From the NCBI GenBank assembly GCA_000507305.1, contig DF239159.1:1827-65826 (forward strand): a DNA stretch of 64,000 nt, read 5' to 3'. The position numbers and the translations under genes were made by a program. Numbering within the stretch: position 1 is the stretch's first letter; each line of letters begins with the position of its first letter. The notes below the pieces were generated by a model. The model had not been told where the DNA came from. It ran no database searches and worked only from the letters and a program-made list of their open reading frames with translations. Source of the stretch: Breviolum minutum Mf 1.05b.01. Lineage: Eukaryota; Sar; Dinophyceae; Suessiales; Symbiodiniaceae. Below, piece after piece: positions 1 through 12,647 of the stretch.

Positions 1-195
<195 letters not shown>

Positions 196-1447
196 GATTC
201 ACAATCGTGATAGCGGTTGATGTTGAAACCACGTTGTTTCACCCAGGACTCAACGGGTTTTCCACTTCTTACTTACTTGGTAGTGGCTCGGATTCGACCC
301 TTCGGATCCATCTGAACCGTTAAGGTCTGAGATTGTTGTTTGTATTGACTTCTCTCTTTCTTTTCCGGCTCCCTCGCAAGCAATCAACCAATCCATGGCA
401 TGTTTTGGTACTTGCATTCGACTCATGGACTGACTTTCAGCGCTTGGGGCTTAGGTAGACTTAGGCCCCACGTTGAATTTTTTGATGCTGGCTGGCAATG
501 AAGTGTGGTTTCCTGGAAGTCATAAACTGGGGAGTTGAGAGAATTGAAAGTTGCGGTCAAGGAGGAAACAAAAGAGACCAACCCAGACTTTTGTCGTTGG
601 TTCGTTGGACAGCTCAAAGGCTTTGTCAGCATCACAAACTTTCAGCATTGTTGAATGAAGGTCTTGAAAAATTGATTTGTCCTGACCATATGATTGAACC
701 ATTGCCGTCGAAACATTGTAGTAAATTTGAAAATTATACATCTGAGACTACCTGCATCGTATAGTGGATTCGCCCGCGTGGTGGGTTAGCATGGAAATCA
801 GAAGTCAAACATGGAATTAGTTGGTCAATCGTCATTGTTTGTCCCAACATGAGTATAAAAAACTTTTGGTGAGTTTACTGAACTGCATTGCCCATTCTGC
901 CGTGGTGGTAGGCCCAAAGGTACACGATACAAACATAATTTGTTCTTGGTGAATAGTTGATGATTTCGACATTTAAGGGGTTTTCTTCACATTGCTCGGG
1001 TTTCATGTTTCAAAAAAAACATTCAATGAAAAACCCTGACATGTTGCCCTCATAATATCAGTTTCTCAAACTAAGTGTCAGTTGGCACATCTTCATGGTC
1101 ACTTGCATTTCACCAATGAACCTTTTTCCTAAAATGTTTTGTTTCGCCAATTTCTGAGTTTAAACTACCGCAAACATCCGAAATCCAATGTCGCGAATTT
1201 TGTGTGGCCTTCTTCTGCTTTCGGTGAGTTTTGCCGGTTGGTTGTCCTCCTCTCTTTGCAGCTTTGAATGTTGGGCCCTTTTTGCAGGGATCACAGTGCA
1301 CTGGAAATGAATTCAGTGGAGGGGTGATTCACAGCTTCAGGATAAGAATTTCTGGATTGAAAATCGATGTAACCTTCACAAAGGTGTAACAAAGAAAGGT
1401 AGGCAATCCACGCCTGAGAAGGGTGAAGGATGATGATGATGATGATG

Positions 1448-1526
<79 letters not shown>

Positions 1527-2502
1527 CTCACAATTTCGTCAATACTTTGACGTGATGTATTACGAATGTAATGGGACTATGAAAGGATCTTTGGGTCCAT
1601 AGAAGTGGATCCACAGCAAGGTTGCATAGTGGCATTGCACTTTCCTAGAACGGGGGCCCAAAAAATGGCAGGGTCATGGTTTTCACGCCGAAAAATGTTT
1701 CAGATTGGTTCCCTTTGAAATTTCTGGGTATTCCGGGGGCATGTACCAGATTCACCTGGATGGCTGGGGATCCTCTTTGCCTTGGGCCCGGTGACAATTT
1801 TTAGCCAGCCAGGACGAATGTTTTTTTTTTTTGGGAAGAAAACTAAAACCCCTGCTTTTTTGAAGTCGTGACTTAGGAAAAATCTATCAGTAACTTTGAA
1901 CAAAAGCATCCACTAAGTCAGGGCTTTTTGTCGATTTTCTCAAAGGGATTGATTGAATCTTGCAAAGCATCTGTCCTAATGGTATTTTTGAAGATGATTT
2001 TCGATATACAAGGTGGGATATATGAGTTCCCTAGGTCCGCTAGTTTTGGTCGAAATCGAAGGCCTAAAACCTTTACGGGATAAAAATCCTCATGTTTGTT
2101 GGGGTAGCTTGCGGAGGTTCTACTGCTGCTATGGTGCATCTGCCGTACACCTCTTTTATGTGTTTCCATGTGCTATTTCTTATGCTGCAGTGTGCTGTTG
2201 GTGCGAGAGACCATCTTGATCTTTACAGGCTCTGTTCCTTGTGGCTTGGTGACCTTTGGGGATGAATGTATTGACACGCAGCTTGGATCGGATCTGAGCA
2301 TTTTTTTTCCCATTTGGGTCGTGACTTTGTAGCAGAATACTTCCTTGTGAAACAATGAAATGCTATAGCCTGTATATTGAAAAATGGTCAGATTTCCAAT
2401 GCATTTGAATATTATAAAACTATTTCTTTCATCCCTGCACTTCCTTTGTTTCGCCTTTGGTTTAGGCAATGCGTCAAGAAGAACTATGTCTTTTTTTTCG
2501 AG
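196..2502. other. No firm gene; microsatellite and one ambiguous open stretch
   Basis: This stretch is mostly AT-leaning sequence with homopolymer T runs. Around 546-650 two overlapping + frames stay open; one reads like VKEETKETNPDFC and the other RLLSLVRWTAQRL. One could be an exon, but I cannot choose the frame or match a family. Otherwise only the 1429-1527 microsatellite stands out. The open frame at 2384-2602 is a shadow of the transporter exon that begins at 2503. Confidence 0.5.
1429..1527. repeat. (GAT)n/(ATC)n inverted microsatellite
   Basis: GAT repeats switch abruptly to ATC repeats near 1449, so the tract is a trinucleotide array inverted against itself and can fold into a hairpin over the junction. 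The two arms are unequal (about 20 and 75 bases). Confidence 0.95.
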
Positions 2503-5500
2503 GCAGGCTGCGCCAGCTACCATTGCGTCCGCACGGAACGGCAGGAAGTCGGATCCGTCTTCCGAGTGCCCACTGAGAGCTTACAGACCTTCTGGTTGTT
2601 GACAGGCCTATGCCTTGCTTGGGGAGCCACCTTACTCAGTGGACGATCTTTATTGCGATGGATGGCACAAGTCTACAAAAGAGCTGAAGGAAATTTGAAG
2701 ATTGCTCAATACACCGCCATTGTCTCCAAGTTTGGGTTTCAACCATTTTTGTTTGTATCTATATATATATATAAATTGATCTTTTTGTAGAGCAGAAATG
2801 ACTTTTCTCAGCATTTCCAGCTAATATTCACCTCAGATGTAGTAAGGTCATGTTACTTCCACCCACCTACAGCCTTTGTGCAGCCTCTGCCCTTCGTGTG
2901 ATCACCACAAATCGAGAAGATACCTGGACCGCTGAGTCTATGTTGGATATTTCGGAGTTGTTCTCCGCGGTGGCATTGTATGCTTTTCAACGTTTGCTGG
3001 TAGTCTATGTGGACTCCCTGACACCCAGCTACTCCTTCAGTGAGTTGAAGAAGCAAAGTTCAAACTGGAAGTTGCAAAAAAGCTTGCAATCCGTGCCTGG
3101 ACTTTTGCGAGTCCGAGGGGGGAAGATTAAGACCTGGAAGACTGTCATGTTTTTTTTGGGAGTACTTCCTGAAAATTGTTAGGACTCGACAAAGTCCAGA
3201 GTGCCTTTTTTCCCAGAAACTGCTTTTCAAGAACCAGAAGGCCTACCATTGTCACGATTAATTCTCAAGAAGCTTGCTTTTTTTTTCCCCTGCGAGCCTC
3301 TTACAGAAAAAATATGAACTGTCCACCTGCCAGGATTTGGGTATACATACATATACATTAGAGATAAATACTGTTGATGGAAGAAGTGCTGCACCACCTG
3401 GGATGTACAAAACCTCATAAAAATGGTGAAAACTACCAACCTCAACTGGTGAGTTTACCGGATTTCTTCCAGCACCAGTATGTTTGAGTTTGAAATCTAG
3501 AGAGTCAAAATGAAGCAGACGTGCATTTCCATTCAACGGCATTTCGGCCAGGTGATGTCGTTGGGAATTAAGCAGTATGTGGTCTTGGCGTTTTGCTGCA
3601 ACTTCTTCTTGGTGGCGGTCAAAGCATGGGATTGGCTTCAGCCATCTTCCTGCGAGGCACCATGGGTTTTTCAATATTGACACAGCATAGTTATTGCTGG
3701 TGGTCAACCATTCTAGAAGAATTTGCTAGACATACTACTTCTAGAATCATTTGCTAGACATGTGACATGTGTGTTTTTTTTGCTTTTTCCTGGTCAATTC
3801 AGGTTCTTGAATCATTTTTTCTTGTATGGCAAGTGTTTTTTGGTATCATGAAGATCTCCAACTTTCAACTTGGCGACCTGGCCAGCTTTGGCCACCGGTT
3901 TTTCAGAGAGGGGAAGGTAAACTCGAAAATTCCCTTTCTTACATTTCCCTCAAAAGTACACTTGTAACTTGTAACACTGAAATGCAGCAAATAGGCGCGA
4001 AAACAAAATGTCAGAAGTTAGAAGATTCGTTTCCTTTTTGGGCGACGGTGCGACTGATCCATTTGTGCTCAACTGGGCGACTGAAATTCGTGTGGCAGGT
4101 TTGGACCACAGATTTGGGTCTATCTCTAGTCTTGCAATTACAATGGAAGGTCAATCATTTTTAGTAAGCTATACCCAGGACCCCTCCGCATGATTTGGGC
4201 TGAACTTGAACTTAGGCATTCCGAAACCATTATGACGAAACACCTGGCCCCATCAGCTTTTCAGGGGCTAAAGCTGTTCCATTTCAGTGGAGAAATCCCA
4301 TCGGCTCAAGGACATGGCCTGATTGGGGCCCTATCTTTTCGACGCCTCAAAAAAAGGTTCTCAATTTCTCCATTTCCCAAGCCGAAGACGGAAGTCGTGG
4401 TTTGTTTTTTTTGTATTTTGACTCAACTTCCGACGCAAATTTAGACATTTGGAAATCGAACCAGTACGACAAACACTACAGAAACCCAGGAAGTCGACAA
4501 AATATCCGCCAAATCTATGGGATCATGCAGGGTAAATGATAATGATTTCACCGAAACGGTGATGTTTCTCAGTATTCTTGTCTTTATTGGGACAATGATA
4601 AGTTACTTCCCTGACAAACCGTTTCATATGTAGATAAGCCTCCCATGTTTTTTTTTGACACATTTCTTCCGCTCCCTTTTTCCGTCCTGCCTTTTTTCAC
4701 AGGAGGCCTTGGCCTTCATAGCACAGAAGGGCTTTCCACATCACAACATCAGCCTGGCCGTCAACCAACACAAACTGAACCACTCTCTACACACACGGGC
4801 CAGTTCTTTAGCATGTGCCTCTGGGTTGGTGGGTTGAGGGTTTGTTGGTTGTTTGTTGGTTGTTTGTTGTTGCCGTCATCCCCCAGGTTTATTGATTTTT
4901 TTATCCCTAGGTTTTCTACAGCTGACATCTTCCACGACATTTAGGAATACCAGGAGAAGGCACCCTTTACTTAGTTACACTAAGTGGAGTTGCAAGAACT
5001 ACTGTAGTATCCACGCACTTTGACCACGTGATTTGCAAAAACCAACCAGATGTCCATCTCTCAAACCCAAAAGGTCAGCAACATTCACACCAGGTGTGGA
5101 TGGATCAGTTGAAGGATTTTTTTCGTTAATTTCATATCTCCCATTCTGAACGATCCACCATTTTGAAGTGTAAAGTTAAGTAAACTTTGAAGTTTTAAGT
5201 TGGATCTATCCCTCACCCAGGATGCCAGTCACCACCAGGATGACATGACATTGTTAGGCAACCGGGAATTCCAAACCAAAAAGATTCATTTGTGACAATC
5301 GCATCCTGGCTAAGGGGTAGATCAACGTTACAAGTTATATCTGGATGTTGTTCTGAACATCTGGTCATCAGTCATTAACATCATTGAGGTGAAGATGTCT
5401 GGAATTCCACATCCATGATGATGACCGTTGCAGATTTCTTCACTTGTAGCATTGCTCTCTTTGCTGTCCTTCAATACGAACGTGCCTTCAACAACGTCTT

Positions 5501-7169
5501 GCATCCTGTGAATCCTTTTTGGAAGTTCTGGGGCGTGAAAGGCTTGCTGTCCGTGAACTTTTTACAAGGTACAGTGCTTGCAATTGTATCATGGGCCACT
5601 GCAAATGATGATACCGGATTTGTTGCGACCCTCCTGAAGCTTGGTAGCCAGGGCCAACGCTGGAAACCTAGTTTTTTTTTTTTGGAAGGAATCTAAAATT
5701 GCCGGGAAAACTGGACTACAAAAGCTGGAAATTGGTTGTCTTTTTTTTGGTGTATGATTTTGGTGGAGTTGATGAGTGTTGAAAGTCTCTTAAAACATCT
5801 TCCGATTGGCTCAAGTATCTGAATGTGCCCATCAAGAAATAAATTCTTTCATGAATATGGATCCTAGAATACGAAAGCACCGCCGCAGTGGTCGACATAG
5901 ATAAAGCCAGACCGCCAGACCAGACTGTTACTGTCATTCAACTGCACATGCTTTTGAGGAACTATCACCTACTCTGTGCGGAGTCTTTTGCTCTCGTTTC
6001 TTGGTGATTTCCCAGAGACCGGATCTTCACATGTGTTGAAAAATGCGTGTCCCCCTCCTTTGCGAAAAGGTGGATGATACTTTTCTTTTTTGGTAAGCCT
6101 AAGTCACAGACCTAAGTCTAGACATGACTGGTGAAAAAATTGGATCAGAGGAGAATTCTTTGACTCTTGCGGCGTGAAGATAGATCCTATGGTACGGGGG
6201 GAGGATGTTTCTCTTAATCATTAGAATGGTCTCATATGGCGAAACTCATCAATTTCTTTGGGAGGCTACTGAGATGACTAAAAGATCACATTGATTATTC
6301 CATCGAAAGATTCAATTTTTGACGAGCCCCTTCGTCAGCTAGTTGGATGTTTGACTTGCAGCATTGGGCTAGGTACCAATCTCAAAAAATTGGCTATTCG
6401 AACTTTCCTTTTTCTGTTTACTCCCCGGAAAACTAACGAATGTCCCTTGAAAAAGTCGTGGTTGGAAGATGATTCATTTCCTTTTGAAATGGCCTGTTTT
6501 TAGGGGAAGATGTTCCATTTCATTTCTTGGCATGAAGATGAAGATGAAGATGAAAACGAGAACAACAACAACAAGGACTCCTCAGCAAGAGGTTCATATT
6601 TCTCTGCAAAGGGCAAAAGTATAAATAACCTAAGCCAGAATGATGGATAGGTTGTTGATTTGTAGGCTTAACCAGTTTTTTCTTGTGCCTTTTCAGGGTC
6701 AGCTATACAAATTTCCCCCCAACAAGTTCCTCTGAGGCTTTTCTAAACCTTTGGGCCTATTCTGTACAGGATGAGGCGGGGAGACGACACCAAAAACCAG
6801 TGGATGTTTGAATGTTTTGCGATTGCCGTGGCTTCACAATTCCTCTCAAGTGGTTCCAGATCAACTTTTGTTGGTCAATGTCCTGGATGTCGATTATTAA
6901 TACATATTTTTTTTCAACCCTGGCTCCTTTTTTTCGACATGAAGAAATGTGCTTAGTCCACTTCTTCGGCAAAATTTTCCCCAAAAAAGATGAAAAGATC
7001 ATGAAAGAAAACCTTTTTGGTGTGTGTTTTTTCCCATTTTCTGCCAGCAACTCAGGATGAAAAAACCTCTGATGTGCCCAATGGAGAGAGCCCTGAGTGT
7101 GATGCAGATGGTCCTGATGGGACACAGTTGACCAGTTTAAAGAATCCCACCCCGGAGGCGCTCCGGAGA
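2503..7169 (+). CDS. Organic solute transporter alpha (OST-alpha/DUF300)-like protein, partial, multi-exon
   Basis: This is a multi-pass membrane protein of the OST-alpha/TMEM184 (PF03619) type, recognised from the order of its membrane segments. Exon 2503-2721 carries a first hydrophobic segment (LQTFWLLTGLCLAWGATLL) and ends QYTAI. It joins a GT donor at 2722 to an AG acceptor before 2847, giving QYTAI-VMLLPPTYSLCAA, which resembles the family's RYxxRILxMVPxYxxxS segment. That exon continues with LFSAVALYAFQRLLVVYV to about 3090. Exon about 5434-5638 gives CSIALFAVLQYERAF and FWKFWGVKGLLSVNFLQG, the counterpart of the family's KFLxVKxVVFxxFWQ. A GC donor at 5639 joins phase-correctly to 6776-6852 (WMFECFAIAVASQF, matching the ICIEMFIAAIAH position). 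Exon 7056-7169 is a hydrophilic acidic tail. Exons between about 3100 and 5430 and between 6852 and 7056 are missing. A coding-like piece at 3841-3915 (ISNFQLGDLASFGHRFF) may belong. The start codon was not found. The substrate cannot be inferred. Confidence 0.75.
3367..3482. repeat. MITE-like hairpin, family B (ATACTGTTGATGGAAGAA ends)
   Basis: It begins ATACTGTTGATGGAAGAA and ends with a near-complement (TTCTTCCAGCACCAGTAT). The inside contains ACCAACCTCAACTGGTGAG. Related copies lie at 8601-8694 and 54638-54756. It falls inside the OST-alpha gene. Confidence 0.8.
5203..5323. repeat. Hairpin element with GATCTATCCC...GGGGTAGATC ends
   Basis: The ends GATCTATCCCTCACCCAGGATG and CATCCTGGCTAAGGGGTAGATC are imperfect inverted repeats around a roughly 80-bp core. 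The element lies just upstream of the transporter exon at 5434. Confidence 0.7.
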
Positions 7170-7901
7170 GTTTGTTCTCGCAAACGAATTAGTTTCCGTT
7201 GCTTTCTGCTATTTGTTTGCCATTTTTTTTTTTTGCAAAAAAAAAGAGGCCAACATTTTGGTTTCGGCTCAGAGATTTTTTGGTGGAAATAGTGACGTTT
7301 TGCAATAAAAGTTACTTTGATATTTGGAAATATATAAATGACAGATGGGCACCCATTTTTGAATCAGCAGGAAGGAGTTGTTGACGTTTTTTTTGGTTCC
7401 AAGTGTTTTTGTGTACAATTTTTTGCTTCCCAGCTTTTACAGTTTGAGTGAACAGAGTTAGAATCTCAAGCAGCCAAAGTTGAGGTTGGGAGGGTGCTAC
7501 CCACTTGAGTGTGTGACTCAGCAGTAACCCCTTCAACCCTTCCCTGAACTCTCAATAGAGAGTTGAGGTGATTGCCCATTAAAGTGGTGGGCTTCTACTT
7601 TTTGGATCCTGAATAAAAGGCAATGAAATCAACAGCAGTTAAAGAGTTTAAACCCCCTGAAAGCTAACACATCCGGTGGTTGGGAGATGATTCATTTCTT
7701 TTGGAAGAATGGCCACTTTTCAAAGAAAACTTCATTCATTTTCGGAGTGGGGTAATTCATTTTTTGAGTTACACCTCCAAAAAAAAACTAGACTAGCTGG
7801 AAAAACACCATTTTAAACAGGAGATACATCTTCATCCACGGTTGCTTTTTCCATTCTCCATGTTAGTTTTCGGCGTCCTTATCTTCCATGTTTGCTGACA
7901 G
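7170..7901. other. Intron or spacer, nothing firm
   Basis: This is AT-rich sequence with T and A homopolymers. It contains family-A-like fragments with CCCCCTGAAAGCTAACA near 7652 and a related piece ending near 7790. I saw no supported exon. Confidence 0.5.
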
Positions 7902-7990
7902 GTCATGGGCAAGATGCTGGATGCTTAGATGAAACTGGACCAAGTTCACAAGCCGAAAAAGAGAAACATCGTCGCTGCTGGGATTCAAAA
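7902..7990 (+). CDS. Candidate hydrophilic exon, possibly the transporter tail
   Basis: After a CAG acceptor at 7899-7901 a frame reads GHGQDAGCLDETGPSSQAE and continues through KHRRC. Its composition resembles the acidic tail exon at 7056-7169. A GA donor inside that exon (7168-7169) would join in phase. There is no family match and the 3' end is not fixed; it could equally be an unrelated exon. Confidence 0.35.
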
Positions 7991-8084
7991 AAAATGTTGT
8001 TGATCGGTGGAAAAAGATAGAATGAAGGTTGTCGACGATTTTTTGGTATGAAGTGATTTGTGTTTTTGTTTCTATTTGTGTTTT

Positions 8085-8142
8085 TGGCGGTTGTGGTTGT
8101 CGTTGTCGTTGTCCTTGTTGTTGTTGTTGTTGTTGTTGCTGC
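8085..8142. repeat. GTTGTC/GTTGTT microsatellite
   Basis: This is a run of GTT-related triplets. Directly after it, at 8150-8235, all three + frames are largely open, one of them cysteine-rich (CEACLCGKNRGYGPCACG). The frame cannot be chosen, so no exon is claimed. Confidence 0.8.
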
Positions 8143-8600
8143 GGCAACAAAAACCCTTGGTGAAACCCGCAAACCTGCGAGGCTTGCCTGTGTGGCAAAA
8201 ACCGCGGCTATGGTCCGTGCGCTTGTGGTGATGATTTTTTTTTGTCTTTTGTGCCACTTGGAGGGTCAGTTTCGAAAAGAAGAAAGAAATTGCAATGTGG
8301 TGGTTTCACATATTTTTTATTTGCAGCTCTACTTCGGGAAATAATCAGATTGGTTGAAACCACCAACTGGATTGGTTTGTAAAAAATCCCAATGCTTTGG
8401 AAGGTGAAATTCCTGGTGCTCGTTTCAGACATTTCAGACATAGAAAGCCTAATTCCAGTGCGTTTTCCCAAACCTTTTCGGACTGACAATCCAAGTTAAA
8501 CACCTTGGTGAAGAAATGGTGTGGAGTGTGGCGACTGGCACGACTGGCATGGGAAGAAAAAGGAATCCCCGCAAACTGAGTGGGATCATGTTGGGATGAT

Positions 8601-8694
8601 GATACTGTTGATGGTTCAGAAGTCCGGCAAACTCACCAGTTGAGGTTGGTAGTTTATACCATGATTTACAGGATTTCTTCCATCAACAGCATCT
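8601..8694. repeat. MITE-like hairpin, family B
   Basis: It starts GATACTGTTGATGG and ends CCATCAACAGCATC, with CACCAGTTGAGGTTGGTAG inside. The inside is in the opposite orientation to the copy at 3367-3482. Confidence 0.75.
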
Positions 8695-9380
8695 TTAGGT
8701 TAGTGAACATTTCAAGATATTTCTTTGGTAGTGGATCCAACGGAGAGATGGAAATTGAGTTCATTGAGTTTTACAAAAAAAAGCCTTGCTCTTTTTCCGA
8801 GCTTGTGATGTTTTTTGGAAATTTCCGGAAGTTTCAGACTTGCTCAAAATTGTCCCAGCTGTTGATTCTCTCATGTGAAGTGGCATCAAATTCCATCGGA
8901 ACTTGAAAAAAATGTTGAGTTGCTAGTCCTTGATGTGACAAGATAAATTTTGGTTATTTTGATTGGGGTTCTTATCCAAACCTATTCATGTTTTTATGGA
9001 AGACGCACGGCTGGATAGAAGGCCTTATAGAGATTTGTGAGACACCCTTACCCATTTCATCTTCGATCATTCCCCAGTGCTGTGAATGGCTTTGACACAT
9101 TTGACGCGCTTACGGCCTGCCTTTTTGGTTCGATTTAAAACAGAAACCGCATGCCGTTCAGAGAAAACCTTCTGCGGCTCAGAAATGCAGGCGGACTTGG
9201 TGGTCTTTGGAAATGGAAGTAAATATTGAAGAGATGATGTGGAAGTGATGTCATTTGAAACAGAATATCCAAATTGAAAAGTACCACTGAGTTTCGGAGT
9301 CCTCGGAAAATTGGTAGATGTTTGGATAAACGAAACTAAAGACATGTCAAATACGTTGTTTTTTGGGCCATCTATACCTA

Positions 9381-9453
9381 CCCTCCCTGAAACTAACAGT
9401 TCGCCCCTGAAAATGGCCTGCTTTCAGGGGCGTTTGCTGTTAGTTTCAGGGAG
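9381..9453. repeat. Compact family-A MITE, TA-flanked on the left
   Basis: The ends are CCCTCCCTGAAACTAACAG and CTGTTAGTTTCAGGGAG, with a nested inner pair CGCCCCTGAAAA / TTTCAGGGGCG. The base pair TA precedes it. It is the shortest full copy in the window (about 73 bp) and gives the clearest view of the doubly nested hairpin plan. Confidence 0.88.
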
Positions 9454-10254
9454 ATTTTTTGTGTCTTGAATCTCCTCAGAGTGGCTTTTGGATCACTCCT
9501 TTTAACCCAGAAATTCCCCAGGGTCAAATCTTCTCTTTTTTGATTGGCTTATAGGGTCCAAATATCTAAGAAAATGTCTCCAAAGCTTGCGTTTGTTGTA
9601 GGTCCGACCACTATATAGGGATTTCCCATAGGGGTACGCTGGTAGGGGTACATCCAACTGTCTCCTGAATTAAAGCTTCGACCTTTGAGCTAAGTAGTGA
9701 CTGTTTGTAGCATGAAGGAAGGTGGCAAATGAATCAGAATCAGAGAGTCATACACCCCCCGAAAACTGACGTCTGGAACCTGGACAAGACCCCGAACGGA
9801 AAAGGAAAAACATCCACCCAAAGCATCAAATTTTTTTGGGTTCCATGTCAGTTTTTGGTGGGGTGTAATATTTTAAGGACCCTCTACACTTCGGATTTTA
9901 TTGTCTATTCCATTTGTTTGGAATCCCAAATCCCAAACTTTCCCAAAACCACGTGTTTTTTGTTGGGCTATAAGATTCAGGGGGGTTCCTTTTTTTTGCA
10001 TAAGTGAAAATCGCCACTTCCAAGGGGTTTTTCCTGGGATGTATGTCAAACCTTTGGGCATTGAAGCACACTGAGATTTGTGGATTTATCAGATGTATGG
10101 CAGTAAAAGAACTTTGGAGATTCATTGATTTCTTCCAGGAATCATCACATTGGCATCACATTGGTGGTTTTTTTTGTGCAGTTTGAAAAAAAAACACCCG
10201 AATTTCAACAGAGGTACATAAAATGAGCCATCTTTGACCAAACTTACCTTTAAA

Positions 10255-10300
10255 ATCCTATGAACCCTAAACCTAAACCCTACCCCTACCAATTATAAGT
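10255..10300. repeat. Telomere-like CCCTAAAC patch
   Basis: The sequence reads GAACCCTAAACCTAAACCCT and then CCCCTACC, a degenerate short run of the CCCTAAA telomere motif. It is too short and imperfect to be a telomere. Confidence 0.55.
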
Positions 10301-10410
10301 ACGGTTATGATTCTACGTATACGGGTGAAAAAAACCCAGTTAAGTACCCATTTATTTTCGGCCATTTATAGGGGCCACCCATGTCACTCCATGAAGGCCG
10401 ACGATGCCTG

Positions 10411-10699
10411 AAGCCTTAACCACTTCGCGTTTGTGGCGTACGTCGCCCTCTTTGGAACGACCCGAGCGCTCTGCACATGCCCCAGGCGTGACGCGTGGGC
10501 CTACCGTTGGTTGAAGGGAGGAAACGAGTCCCAAAGGACTGTTAAATCAAAGCCTATGGAGAAAGCGAGACAAGACAACAAAGACACCCGAAAATTATAT
10601 AAAAGCAATCCGGAGATCGGTCTCGGGTTTAAGAGGTTCTTTGGAAGAGTAACTTATTTGTGTCATTTTTTTTATTTTTGCTTGTGTTCTTTTCGATAG
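10411..10699 (+). CDS. Unrecognised GC-rich open segment
   Basis: A + frame stays open for about 95 codons and reads FAFVAYVALFGTTRALC, then a basic stretch (KPMEKARQDNKDTRKLY). The GC-rich first half contrasts with its surroundings. No splice sites or homology fix it. The opposite strand is also partly open (10352-10534). It may be an exon or a decayed mobile-element fragment. Confidence 0.25.
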
Positions 10700-12536
10700 A
10701 AAATCGTTTTGAATTTAAGTTTCCTGTAGTATTAGTTTTCTTGGTGAGCAGACTGTTTGTGTCTCTCACGCTCAGTGTTGTCAGTCCGTGGCGGGGAATA
10801 AACCCAGATTCAGATACTAGTACATTCAGAAAGACTAGCGGCAATTTTGTTTGGACCCAAGTTGTTTCAGATGTTACTTGCGTGTTGCCTAGAAGTCCAA
10901 ACCCATAAACGCATATATGCCCTACCTACAATAATTATACTCTTTTAAAGCAGGTTTAAAGCATTCAAAACCCATTCTCTAGACTATGTTGAAATTCCAC
11001 GGTGTTCATTTGGCAAGATCTTCTGCAACACATGACCCAAGCCTGCCTTGAAGAGTTTTTTTTTTGTTTTGAACGAATTGCCGCCTCGAAGAAAAGCCTT
11101 GAACGCGGCAACCGTTTTAAATGAGTATATTCTTAAGAATACCGTAGGTTTTCATTAAGGAAACCATGATATCATCATATTCACAGGAACAGGCTTTACT
11201 TACAAGATAAAGGCTACTACCCAGAACAGGAATCACACAAGAAGTGATGCTAATTTCAACATGTGCCATTACTTTGAGGGGAGGCAGAAAAAACATACAA
11301 ATCCAGTGTGTAGATAGTTGAATAAGACACCTGACTCCGTACAAAAAGATGTGCTTTGATGAAAAGCTTCCAGCTCAAAAACTTTCACTGCCAGTTGCAA
11401 TGTTAACATGAAAAGGGTCGATTCTTTTTGGTAGCAAAGAATGTATTTATATTAATATTCGTATATCAGTCTTGTTTAAGAAACATGTGTTTTTCATGCA
11501 GTATATATGTGTGACTTACATGGGTTGATTTTATGTACAAGATATACACAACATCCACGGCAAAAATTGATTCAAGAACCTATTAACGATTCGAGTTTCA
11601 CAGCGACTTTTTGTTTGATTTGAGATTTTTCCAGCCAAACCGCCACTTGCAGCCTGAGTCGAAATTCTTCTTTCTGGGGAATCATTCAGGGTTCACGATT
11701 CAAGCCCTTTTTTCGCGATGTACAACACCCGTTTCATTCGTTTTTGGGCGAGTTGATTTCAAAAGAACTCGGGGGAGAAATACATTTTTTCAATCAACCT
11801 GCAGATATTGGAAACAAGGCAGCTCAAATACCAACTAGGAGAATCATTCATTCCAGAATGGCATTCAGACTTCAATTCTGGGATGGTTGTCCTTTCTTTT
11901 GGGTTCGGGAGTGCCAGATGAACTGTATTCAATGTGCTTGGGGATGTTTGTAACCCAAGAATTTGATAGAAAGATCAATCAATTTAACCATCCAGGGATA
12001 GACAGAAAATGGATTGGAGTTCATTTGCAAAACAACATTGAACCTTAAGAGTGGAACGCTACGATTTACCTATCTCTGCATGCATAATTTCAAAAACCAA
12101 CTAGAACGTATACACTCACAAACTCGGTGGAATTGACGATCCCAAGCTTAACCAAACTCACTTTACACAATCACACCTTCACAGTTTTGTTTGGTCAAGA
12201 ACAACTTGGATCAATGATCCTTGTAGGGACTTTTAGTTTTTTTTTGCAATAAAATGTTCATTTTCGCTCTCTTGATTCGGTGGTCCATTATTCCCGGTGG
12301 ATGAGGCCCTCGTTCCAAGGTGCCACCAAATTTCATTAGTGGTGTTTGTTGGTCGTTTTTGGTGGAGCAAAGGGGAGAGGGATGTTGGAGCTGAAAAACC
12401 GCTTCAACGGATGAACTCGGGTGATTTTTCATCTCTATTTCTTGGGTTTGTGTTGGGCTTTTTGGGGATTTTTCATCCGAAAATGGGAAGAAACGTTTAG
12501 TAAAAAAGAAAGGATAATTCCCATGCAAAGCAATTG

Positions 12537-12647
12537 CCCTCCCTGAAACTAACAGCGAGTTTGCCCCTGAAAATCAATGGTTGGAAGTTGAAGTTTCCTT
12601 TTTGGGAAGGCCTATTTTCAGGGGCGAACTGTTAGTTTTAGGGAGTG
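12537..12647. repeat. Family-A MITE
   Basis: The ends are CCCTCCCTGAAACTAACAG and CTGTTAGTTTTAGGGAG. The inner pair is GCCCCTGAAAAT / ATTTTCAGGGGC around a TGGTTGGAAG centre. Confidence 0.88.

Noticed and set aside
4690-4760. Segment EALAFIAQKGFPHHN as the ExFxAxxHxxFP part of the OST-alpha transporter
   Set aside because: It lies upstream of the KFWGVKG exon, the wrong order for the family; the ECFAIAVASQF exon at 6776 fits the order instead.
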